Origin: Phoenix dactylifera
Taxonomy: Eukaryota > Streptophyta > Magnoliopsida > Arecales > Arecaceae
Reading direction: 5' to 3'
Assembly: GCF_009389715.1 (NCBI RefSeq)
Contig: NW_024067834.1
Coordinates: 1-64,000, forward strand
Length of the DNA: 64,000 bases
Made by a program: the position numbers and the translations under genes. The first letter of the stretch is position 1. Each line of letters opens with the position of its first letter. Below, one piece after another: positions 11,522-22,789 of the stretch. The notes under the pieces were generated by a model. The model saw only the letters and a list, made by a program, of their open reading frames with translations. It made no database searches and was not told where the DNA came from.

Positions 11522-13780
11522 GCTTTATTGTTATTTGTTTTTTTTTTTGTACTACTTTATTGTTATTTGTTAAAGACCTTTAATATAAACTAGAAAATCA
11601 AGGATTGTGAAATGTGGCATTGAGAGTGGCCTATGAACAAAATGATGGTGAGTTTACAGATTGTGGAAAACTATTTTTTTAATTCACCTTTTGTCTTGCA
11701 TTTTATATTGTTTTTAGTTTTTGTTTACTTTTATCTAGGTCAACTTTGAGAATGAATTTAGCATGCCATTTTTTCAAACATTTTGCAATATGTAAGATTT
11801 TTTGATCGTGGCAATTTCTTCTCCTAGTCTTTTCACCTTGGATATCAACAAATACTTTATAACTCCATTCAAATAGGCCTTAAAAATAAAATTTATTGAG
11901 TAATGTTCGATATAATTGCTTATGACAACCAATCTACGAAGTACATTGTGATAGTTTCAAAAGCAACTTTCTAATAATAGTCATTAATATTTTCTTATGA
12001 TTTCATCAGTCAATTACATGAATGGAATGCTTTTCAAATTATTAACATATAAATCTATAACATGGATTGAAAGCAGTGCAAAAAGAGACAAGACTATAAC
12101 ATTTGATAGTTTATTTTGAGATTAGTAGAGAGGGGACATTGTCTATTAAGGAAATGAATGTAAGAAATATATATTTGGTGGGCCAAAATAGACCAATCTC
12201 AATTGTTATTGCTCCTTTTAGATTAGATAGCTTTGATGCTCTCTTCTCGATTTGATATTATTCCCTCTAATTAGTGGTTAAAGGGAAAGATAGTTAGATC
12301 TCACCAATATCATATCAATTTGATATCCTTAAACCTTTTCATTTTTTAGAAAATGCTGATAGATTCTTACTATTTATGGGTGATTTTAATTGGTGGGGAT
12401 AGAGATGTCCAAAAATATGAAATTTAAACAGAGATACTTAGGCTATGAAGGGAGGGGAGCTTGATTTAAGTTTGTTTTGATAGTTTCAAAAATCGCCTAA
12501 ATTAGATCAAAATTAAATTGGGTTGGGTCTAATCAACTAGCAAGCATGGAATTTAATCAAATTGAATATGCTTAAGTAATTAGTCCATAAATCATTAATT
12601 TAGATGGAAAGAAGGTGGAGTTGAGGGATAAATCGAGTTAGCTGATTCAAGTAAAATTAGTAGACTTAGAAGGATTTTTTTCTTAATTGGGCTCAAAATT
12701 GGTCAGTTAAAGGTGGATTTGGTCAGAGAGTATATCAATCAGGTTGAAAATGGAATGAAATGGAAGAAATTAAATTGAAATGAAGGAATTTAGGGTTGAA
12801 AATTTGGAGAAATCAATTAATTGATACAATTGGGTTCAATTATGCTCAATTGAATGTATAATTAATCCACTGAAGTTGGGATGAGGTGGATTCTAACTAT
12901 TTAAAATTTAATTGAAATAGAAAAGGTGTAATAAAATAAAGGTTTGACAAAACTAAATAGCCTCGTTTAGATGCTTGATCACTTATTGGTTTTAGGCCCA
13001 AAGCTGTATAGAGGATGCTTTGGGGCATCTACAACTACTATTGTTTCTATTATTATTATGTTAATGATCTACATGATTGTGCATTTTGGAAGTAGTGCAA
13101 GATGGATATGTTTCTAGGTTTTTTCCGCTAGATTCAGATTTTCCTAAGAGTCTAGTAGCTATTAAAATGTAATATGAATTTAGGATAGACAAGCGTTGAG
13201 AGAGACACAAAGTTAGGCCGAACTCAAAACTTTAACTATGTTGTTATTTGACAAATATATATATTTTTTGAAGGAAAGTTCAATATCTTACATATGGATT
13301 TGATGGTACTTATTGCAAAAGTGCAACTTTGATATAAGTAGCATGGTCTTACTATCATGGTTTCACATAAACTAATCTCCATCGATTTTAGGTTAACCAT
13401 TTTGATCATCAATTTCTTCTTTCACATATTAAAGTATTTTCAAGGTGTATGATTGTGTGAGATAAATACCAAAAATTTTCTTCCTATAGAAATGAATATC
13501 TTATACCTTGAAAACAATTTTTATTTAAGAACATAACAAAGGTATTAATCATATTCAGTAAATTACACAACTATCACAACAAATGATCCCTAAATCAATC
13601 TTTCTCTATTGCTAGCTACCAAAATTTACTAACCTAACAAACTCATATGGCATGACAAATCAATAGTGACAAAATATATTCACCTATATCTGCAAGCCTT
13701 TATGCTTAAGTTATTTTTATGTTATTCACTAGCTATATGTGAGTATATGTGTGTATGTGTGTGTATTTAGTTTCTGTTAA
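11520..13780. other. AT-rich intergenic DNA, no gene seen
   Basis: No open frame with recognisable content. The 12470-12860 part is rich in degenerate AATTGGGTT / TTCAATT words, resembling the decayed keyword-type repeats seen near 23.0 and 30.1 kb. Confidence 0.6.
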
Positions 13781-14170
13781 TATGTGTATCATAGAATATA
13801 AATCCATTGAAATTATAGTGATAAATGAATCCCAAGGTATCCATAGTTTTGAAATAGTGGGCCCCTAATCTTGAAGTAGTGGGCGCCCCTAATCTGGAAG
13901 TAGTGGGCGCCCCTAATCTTGAAGTAGTGGGCGCCGCTTGTCTTGAGATATATATAGTGCGCCCATTGTCTTGAAATAATGAGGCACTGTTGGTTTTGAA
14001 AAAGCGAAAAACTTTATATCAACATGTGTATCTAGAAATACAAACCCATTGAAATTATATTGATGCACGAAACTCTAATAGTCATTAAATAATGGGCGCC
14101 TCTAGTTTTGATATAGTCGATGCTGCTTGTCTAGAAATAGTGGGTGCTCATTGTCTTGAAAAAGTGAGGA
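13780..14170. repeat. 24-bp minisatellite inside a two-copy higher-order repeat
   Basis: From 13844 a 24-bp unit (CTTGAAGTAGTGGGCGCCCC plus TAAT) repeats about six times with decay, each copy containing the palindrome GGGCGCCC or a derivative. A more degenerate set runs from 14085 to 14170. Each set follows a similar leader (ATGTGTATC, then CCATTGAAATTATA) at about 13780 and 14020, so a roughly 240-bp block has itself been duplicated. Confidence 0.75.
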
Positions 14171-17100
14171 TGCTTATACAAGCATATAAGGCATACAGCA
14201 TAGTACTTTAAACCTTGTAAGTTATAAGTTGGTGTTATAAGATGGTACTATTGTTAAGCTTATCATATTAGCTTAATGGACAAGATCTAATGAAAATAGG
14301 TATGATTATCTTCTATTATACTTTCCTTCATTTATACTTCATGATGACTTAAGTCATGTTCTTCTTTGATGCTTTCCTTTTGGTGTCTTAGTTGCAATTA
14401 AAGTAGAAGGTCACTGCAAGAGGACTATACTGCTTGATGGATCCTCTAAAGATCTATGAAATAAGTAATATTCAATATAAAATCCATTTGATATCTATGT
14501 CTTTAAGCTTTAGGACTTGATATAGCCCCTTCGTATAATCTTGCTTTCTCATATAATCATTTCATCTAACGATGATGATCTAATTTCTATGTGAGAATGG
14601 AATTGGTTTCCCTCATACTATTCGATTTGGTAATCCACTCAAACAAGCTCAAGATGTAGTAGAAAAGAGAGGATGTCAAGAATGCATCACTCATATTACG
14701 GCAGTGTTGAAAATTTTTAAGGCAAACCCTCTCTTGAATACCTCATCATTCTCCCAATATGGGAAAAATTGCCATTCTTGTAGGATAATATTTCTGGTAA
14801 AGGGAAAGTCAGGCTAGTCAATTAGGGATTGGGCAATGGTAGCAAAAAGAGAGATGATCAACTAGGGATTACATGATGCTTATGGAGGATGTCCAATATT
14901 GTTACTTCTTTCCTTTTAGTTTCTCTTAGTGATCTACATGCTTATTTAAATTGCACTACATGTATTAGTTAGTATTTTCAATTAGATGGTTAATAGATAG
15001 TATTTGTTTTCATTTCTCCTATTCTCTCCTCATCACTTACTTCCTATTTTTTGCATTATTTTATTTCTTCTTTTCTTTATTGCCTAATATTAGTTTCTTG
15101 TTCCAATAACATCTGACCTCTACTGATTTTAATAGAAAATAAAAGGTATAATCTATGATTGGTAATTTGATATATGCACTATACTTTTTGAAATCACGAT
15201 GTTATTCATGATAGTGTAGACCTAAGCCTACATTGATCAAGTCTATATTTTTTCTTTAGAAAAAAAAAATACCGTTGGTTGAATATGGATCTCATATTGA
15301 CCTACCATTAAGCTCATTATGGATTAATCAAAGCAAAAATGAGAAGCATGCAATGCTTGTACTAATTATGTGATCCTTAGCTCATGATAAAGAGTTGCAC
15401 TTGAAGTTCTAGAAAGAAGATAAAAAAGAAAAGAATAATTGAGACTCATAAAAGGGATAATTCTACAATTATTAACAATATAAAATCAATCAAGGTGGAA
15501 TCCTACCCCCAAGAGTTTTCATTGATTTGACCCATTAGGCACTCAAATAAGCCAAGTATGGACTCACGAAAATAATTTTCCAATTTTAAATACGATAACT
15601 CATCTAATGCAAGAGGGATGCAACAATTAGGTTATAATTTACTATGATTTAATGTATTTTTAGAGCATAATATTTTGATTTGCCACACTCTTACAATGTT
15701 TTTTTTGGGTTAGATGATTTTCCAATTTACCATCATCAATGGTTGAATAATAAAGATGGAACACCATACTAAATTAGTATGAGAAATATGATCGAAGTGC
15801 TAAAAGAAGCCAATCTAAATCTTTTTATTGCGATAATGTCACAAAAAAAAAAAAAATAACACAGACTACCATTGCAAGGTTGACTTATTGGATATGTGAT
15901 TATAATTATATGATTTTTTTTTGAGTAGGAGCAAAAGGAGTTTAAGAATATTCGAGATGAGGGAACATTAATGAAAAATGAATACATTATCAATCTTTGT
16001 TCATTGATGAATATCTATAGATCATGCATATGGCAACACGATCAAATGGGAATGGAAGGCAATCGGCAATATGGGCTCAGGTAAGATTTTCTAAAGAGGT
16101 GTCAAATTAAAGTCAATATTTTTTATGATATTAAACTTATCATTTTAATTTTAATGTATGCTAACCTTGACAACAGCTATTAGCATAATTGGTTGGCACC
16201 TCACCCCTAAAGGTTCTAGTATTTATTTCATCCAAAATATTACCCTTTAGAGAATTTAATTAGTTTTTAGTGTGGCATGAGAGAACTCATAAGACCATCA
16301 TAGCAACTATACAAGTCTAAGTTTAAGACTTTCTACATGTGGTAAACTGATAAAAAAGAGCAAGCTCTTCTCTCTACCCTAAAATCAGCAAAATTCTAAA
16401 AAAAAGGAAAAACAGAAGGAACCCATGTCATCAATTGTTTTTCTATGCCATTAAATGTAATAATCCCAACTAATCTTCATTTTTAATAAAGCATGAATTA
16501 TTAAGAAAAAAATTGCTGCCTAATCAAGTACAAGTTTAAACACATGCAATGTATGATGTATATAATAAAAAAAATTATTAACCATACAAATTTGTATTTA
16601 AAAATAATAAATCAAATTAAAGATATAATTTTATCAAAAAATAGTTAACGGAAATAAAGTTAACTTTAAAATAAAGAAACTTCGATGTTTTATCTGCCCA
16701 TAAAAGCATGTTGAGGTTGTGTATGTGATATTTTTTGCAATAAAAAAGATAGTTTGGTTTAAGTAGAAAGAAAATTTGCAATTAATTAAAATTATAAAAT
16801 AAAAATGGTTTTAGAATTAAATTTCTAATGAAATATGAAATCATGCTTTCAGATATCTAATCTTTATAAATAAAAATTTTATCTATATTTAGATAACCAA
16901 ATGATATGAATGAAAAAATCAGTAACAGTTTGTATCATTAGAAAAAAAAAAATTATGTCTAATATCGAAAGGAGCTATTGGATTTGATATCAGTATGGAC
17001 ATCCATATCCTTGATATTACTTTATCGTGATATAGAGAAATGGACAATTACAGAAATAAAAAATTTTAGCTATGTGGCTCCAAGGGACATGAATGATGCA

Positions 17101-17800
17101 GGGGAAAACATGAGTTAAAGTAGTACATGCTGGTGAATCCTTAATTATCTGCTACATAAGACTCAAGAATCACACGATATAACATCTCTCTTTTCCTTTG
17201 CCCTTTGATTTGTTAATAGCATCCACTAGACTATAACTATTGGCATCCCATAGAGTAGAATTAGATATACTATAAACAAGATCAGGTAACAAGTATCCCT
17301 TACCTAAGAATGGAAACATTGAATTTTGGACATCTTTGTATGTCATACTATTAGACTTAAAAGGATTATACTACAAATTCATAAACAATGCTTCTTTATA
17401 TTTCTTAAAATAGAATGATAATTATCTTTGATTAGATAGATCCGTATATGCCATGTGATTGGATGTACAAGAGATATATTATAATATACTTAATAGTATT
17501 CCTTGGCCTTTCTTAAATAGAATAATAATTTTCCTTACCTATATATTAGTTGCCTAAATTAAAAAGGAAAATTTTAAATTAGACTCTTTGAAGAAGAGGC
17601 AAGCCAACCCATCCAAACATAAACATGTTTAGCTTGGTAAGACTAGCGAGTTCTATTGGCTCAAGTAAATTTTATGCTTTAGAAATACCTATTAAATATG
17701 GATGTGTTGATTAGAGACCATTGAGGTATAGATAAATATGGTTAGATTGGTGGACACATGTGCAATGAAAAATCTAATTTAGCTCAAAGAGGATATATAT
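14171..17800. other. AT-rich intergenic DNA, no gene seen
   Basis: Long AT-rich stretch with poly-A/T tracts and no recognisable coding potential. A weak tRNA-like string occurs near 16180 (TAGCATAATTGGTTGGCACC followed by AAAGGTTCTAG) and might be a decayed SINE head. Confidence 0.55.
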
Positions 17801-17831
17801 ATATATATTTTTTTTTGCTAGTGCGGGTCGA

Positions 17832-20800
17832 TCATACCCGGCGAGAGCGGATAGACCCAATAAAGTCGAAAAATAAAATACCTCGGAGTGCCAAGGGCAA
17901 CTCCCCATCACCAAGCCATAAGGTGTCTCCGGAGTGACAAGCTACAAACGCAGCTGCCCAATCCGCAGCACCGTTACCTTCACGGAAAATATGCGTGGCC
18001 TGAAAAGCCCATCCATCCCTCGCCATGGCCCAGATGTCCCGGAGCAGGGGATGGTCACACCCGCCACCCCTCGGATCCCCCTGGATCCAACTAATAACGG
18101 TGGCTGAGTCGCCCTCCAAGATGATAGACCTAGCCCGTAGGACGCATCGGGCATAGCGAACGCCTGCCCAAGCTGCACTCAGCTTCGCACATGGAACCGA
18201 AGTATCAAATAACTGCCTGCCACCAGCAGCCACGACCCTAGCAGACGGATCCCGAATAACAAAACCCGCGCCTCCCCTCAAACCACCATCCAGAACAGAC
18301 CCATCAAAGTTAACCTTAAGGAAACTCGGGGGTGGGGGTTCCCAGGTGAAAAACACCGTACGGGATACTGCCGAGGCAGGGTGGGAACCCCAGATGTCCC
18401 GAGCTGTCAAGGTCCCTCCAACAGGACTAGTAAAACACAGCTCAGCCGCCCGAGCGCAAGCACTCTCGACCACGAATCGCAGTGACATGCGTCGTTCACC
18501 AAACAAGCGAGCGTTCCTGGCCAGCCAAATCTGGTAGGCAAGACAGCTCGCTCGAATAGCCGCCTGACGAAGCACTGGGGACCCCGATCCCTGACGCATG
18601 GCCTGTAGGAACATATCCCTGCAACGCCATACCCCATGTGGGACCCCTGCCAGACGCCAAGTAGCCCTAGCCCATGTGCACCGAAATAGGGCGTGGTCCA
18701 CCGTCTCGGTGGCACCACAAGCCCCACACAGCAGTGGGATCCTCACACCCCGACCGTCGAGAACAGCACTCGTAGGAAGACGGTCCCAGGCCACCTTCCA
18801 GAGGAACAACGCTACCCTCGGATGGAGCCCCAATCGCCAAATCCAAGCGCAATCCGGACCAGGCTCACTACCTCGCCTAAGGAGACGGGAAAGGTTGCCC
18901 ATCCTAACCCGGGACCTGGTCGAGGAGCTCCACACGCGAACATCGGGTCCGCCACTCTGTGGTAGAGGGAGTGAGCAAACCCGCTCCGCCAAATACTGCC
19001 CGAAGAACCTGGCCAACCGAGTCTCATCCCAGCCAGCCACCCCGGGAGTCATGAGATCACAGACTCGAAGACCCTCCCCAGCCTCAACACTAACCGTAGT
19101 CGGCCAAAGCCGCAAAGGAAGACCGTCGACCCATGGGTCCCTGGCAACATCGATACTACACCCGTCGCCGATCAACCATCGGGTGTGACTAGACACTAGC
19201 GGCAAATACCGCGCTATCTCGCGCCATAGAAAGGAGCAACTCCGCCCTCCTCGGGCCCAGCCCTCTGGGCCCGCCCGTCCATAGCGGCTAGTGATGATCC
19301 GACTCCAGAACCCCTGCGGCTCCAGAATGACTCGGGCGGCATGCCGGGCAAGGAGCAGCTCTCGTCTCTCGAGGAGAGATACCACCCCTAGACCACCCTC
19401 GCTAAGGGGAAGGCATATGCTTTCCCACGCCACCAGGTGCACCCCCCGACCTCCTCCATGTGAGCCCCATAGGAAACCCCGAAAAAGTTGCTCAATCTTC
19501 AGTAGAACAGACTTTGGCACGACCGTATTTGCCATAAGATAGACGGGCATAGAGCTCAAAACTGATCGAATCAGCGTGACTCTGCCCATCATCGACAGGG
19601 ATGATGCCCGCCACCCCTCTAGTCTACCCTGAACCCGCTGCACCAGTCCAGTACACTCGGACACACGCAATCTCCTGCCCGAGATCGGAACACCCAGATA
19701 GGTCCAGGTACCATCCTGCTCGGGCATCACCAGAATCCTCCGGATCCTCCGTCGAACCACGAGTGTCGTACCAGGGCTAAAGAAAATGGAGGATTTCTGG
19801 ACATTCACTTTCCGACCAGATACAAAACAATAAGCAGCCAAAACCCTCCTGATGGTCTGAGCATCCACAACGCGGGCCCGAGTCATGAGGAAGCAGTCAT
19901 CAGCAAAGAGTAAATGTGATATCGGCTGGGCCCCAGGAGCTGGGACGTAGGCCCCTAGCTCACCGGCAGCACATACATCCCGCAGCGAGCGAGATAAGAC
20001 ATCAGAGCAAATAATAAACAAGTATGGAGATAGCGGGCATCCCTGCCGAAGCCCCATAGTAGATCTGAAGAAAGGAGATGGGGAACCGTTGACTAAGATA
20101 GAAAACCTCGGTCCCCGAACACACCCCATAACCCACCTAATCCATGTCTCATGGAACCCCAAACTCTCCAAGGCTAGCCTAAGGAAGCTCCACCGGATTC
20201 TATCGTAAGCACGTTCCATATCCAGTTTAACAGCCATCAGGCAATGTCGCTTCGGGGCCCGTCGAAGATCCCACATCATCTCTTGGGCCACCATGACATT
20301 GTCTGAAATATTCCTACTACCCACAAAAGCACCCTGCTCGGGACAGATAATGTCAGCAAGGAAGGGCTTCATACGAATCATGAGTATTCTTGCGACAACT
20401 TTATATAAAGTTGTACACAGACTAATCGGCCTAAAGTGGCTCGGCTCGACCGCATTCTGACGCTTAGGTATAAGAGTGACAAAAGTAGCCTTCCAATCGT
20501 CAGGCATCCCAGCCCGCCTAAAGAAACACAAGACCGCTTCCACCACTGCACTCCGTACGATACCCCAATATCTCCGGAAAAAGAAAGGTGGAAAACCATA
20601 TGGGCCCGGAGCCCTATCCTCCCCTAGAGCCCAAATGGCCTCACGCACCTCTCCCTCCGTAACAGGTCGAACCAACAAAGCGTTCTCGGTCATACCAATT
20701 TGGGACTCAGCCCTCGGGAGCTGGCCCGCAACATAAGACCCACTGTCCTCCGTCCAACGAGATCGAAAGAAGTCGAACAGAATACGGCTGATATCTGAAT

Positions 20801-21977
20801 CGCCCTCCACCCGATGGCCCTAGTCATCCTGCAAGGACCGGATCATATTCCGCTGCCTTCTGATGACCGTAGAGCGGTGAAAGAAACTAGTGTTTCGGTC
20901 ACCCTCTCTGACCCACTGGATTCTGGATTTCTGTCTCCAGAAGATCTCATGTTGACGCAGGATCGAGTGATGAGCGGCGAGCAGTCCCCGGAGGCTAACC
21001 ATATCGGCCTCAGAGAGCACACCCACCTGATCTTCTCTACTTTGAAGGTCAGCAATCGCGGCCTCCACACCTTCCAATTTTCTAAAGATATCACCCACGA
21101 CCTCACGATTCCACCGCCGCAGCCGTCGCTTAGTCAGTTCCAATTTACGTGAGACCCTCTGCATGGCGTCGCCGTGAACCGGCAGACCCCAAGCTCCTTG
21201 GACAATGTCCCAGGATTGAGGGATGGACAGCCAAACCTTCTCGAAGCGGAAGGGGCACTGGTAACTAGAGCCCGCTGCCGTCGAAACCAGCAACGGGCAA
21301 TGGTCCGAAGCAATACGGGGTAAATGGCTAACCCTGTAGGAAGGAAATCTAGTGAGCCAGTCAGCAGAAGCAACCGCCCTATCAATCCGCTCCCACACTC
21401 TGGCACAACCAGACTGGTTATTACACCACGTGAATTGCGAGCCAGAAAAACCTAGATCAACTAGGCCATTTCTCGAGATGAAGTCGCGAAACTCCCTCCT
21501 GTCCACGGAATCAGTAAACGCCCTCCCTCCACGTTTCTCACTCCTCTCCAAGATACAATTGAAATCACCCACAATCACCGTCGGAAATCCCTGAGCGATC
21601 AAGTGGGTAAGCTCATCCCACAGCACCCTCCTAGTCCGATGGTCAGTACTAGCATACACACCGCTCAATATCCATGGAGCACCGTTAGGTTCCGAAATAA
21701 TCATCAGGACCTGTTGGGCACAGTTATGGAAAACATCGACTGTGGCCACACCCCGCTTCCACAAAGCCACAATGCCCCCGGACAACCCCTGGGATTCAAC
21801 CACATATGACTCCCACTCAACCTCAAAACGCCGTAATACACGATCCAGACCTCTACCAGACAGTCGTGTCTCATAGAGAAGGCAGATCTCTGGACTATGG
21901 ATCTGAACCAACCTCCTGAAAGATGACATAAAAGCTGGCTTAGCCGCCCCTCTACAATTCCACGCAAGAATCCTCAT
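17832..21977 (-). pseudogene. LINE ORF2: EEP endonuclease, reverse transcriptase, zf-RVT and RNase H, one in-frame TAG
   Basis: One 1382-codon frame runs from ATG 21977 to 17832 and is broken only by TAG at 20822-20820 (codon 386). Before the stop is an endonuclease with WNCRG, YETRL, GDFNCI, RIDRAV and SDHCPLL, the catalytic set of LINE EEP nucleases. After it come the RT (FRPISLC, KLDMERAYDRI, LRQGCPLSPYLF, catalytic FADD at about 19897), a zf-RVT CGACG...DHALFRC finger at about 18700, and an RNase H domain (NFDGS, LEGDSATVI, REGNGAADW). In RNase H the usual catalytic Glu is Lys (CAKLSAAW, codon at 18185-18183). The element would nick DNA and copy its own RNA by target-primed reverse transcription. 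Apart from the stop and this change it looks recently active. Confidence 0.9.
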
Positions 21978-22762
21978 GGGGAAAAGTCCGAAAGATCGGC
22001 CGCAAGCACATCCACCCTCTGGGCCATAGGGTCCATCGCTGCCTCGTGATGAGGAACATCCCGCAAACCCTCATCCACACTAGGCCCGGACACAACACGC
22101 AACACTGCCGCCCGAACCCGCTGAACGACTGTCGAGTGATCCGTAGACCTGCTCACCGCCTCCTCGGAGACACTCGAGTCGCCTAGCCCAGGCTCTACAG
22201 ATGCAGGTGCATCCCGCATCGGGCAATCTACACCGACTGGAAAATCGCTGGTCATGGTCGGGGTGCCCAAATCAGGCCCGCTCGAGACACCATCCCCTAG
22301 TCCCACATCCACCGCTAGGGAACCTAGAATGGTAGGGATCTCGGACGATGAGGCAACCCCCAAAGCCCGGGCACTGAACTGGAACCCAGGCTCACCCGCC
22401 AGCTCGGCCCGTGGATCGGGCCCAGTAGCAGGCCCATCTGTGGACCCCATAGGGCCCACATGGGCTGGGAACAGTGGAAGGCCCCCGCCCACAGGGGCCT
22501 TCCTAGAATCCTCCGCACGGGCCCCAGCCAAGCAGGGCCACGCCAAACCCATCGCGCGACGGGCCTGGGAGCCCATCGTGCGAAAACGGCCATGCCTCCC
22601 GCGGGGCTCACGTGCCCCGCGACCTCCCCCGTGGCCCACGCGTCCCACACCCTGCGGGCGGCCCGCATCAAGCAGCGACCCAGAGTATCTGGACCGCTTC
22701 TTGGAACCAATGGTCAACCCGGTTTCCGAGTCCACTCGTCCCACGAGTGAGTCGCCGGACAT
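21974..22762 (-). pseudogene. LINE ORF1, C-terminal part (5'-truncated)
   Basis: Open frame upstream of ORF2 on the same strand, rich in Gly, Pro, Ala and Arg, with a basic KKRSRYSG start. In plant LINEs ORF1 is the RNA-binding gag-like protein and normally has a CCHC zinc knuckle in its central or C-terminal part. None is seen here, which fits loss of the N-terminal portion. The ATG at 22762 is probably internal. The terminal TGA (21976-21974) overlaps the ORF2 ATG (21977-21975) as ATGA, suggesting coupled termination and reinitiation for ORF2. Confidence 0.65.
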
Positions 22763-22789
22763 GTCGACTCGGGAGTCATATATATTTTT

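Larger units (their letters stand above)
17808..22777 (-). mobile_element. Well-preserved 5'-truncated LINE retrotransposon
   Basis: A GC-rich block with sharp edges in AT-rich DNA. Read on the minus strand it carries a truncated ORF1, then ORF2 (endonuclease, reverse transcriptase, zf-RVT, RNase H), then a short A tail seen as nine T at 17808-17816. The 12-mer ATATATATTTTT occurs both beside the tail (17801-17812) and just outside the 5' edge (22778-22789), so it is a candidate target-site duplication, although low complexity weakens it. The 5' end lies inside ORF1, as expected from incomplete reverse transcription. Confidence 0.85.

Noticed and set aside
17888..19542. Plus-strand frames across the LINE
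   Set aside because: They are complements of the GC-rich ORF2 coding frame.
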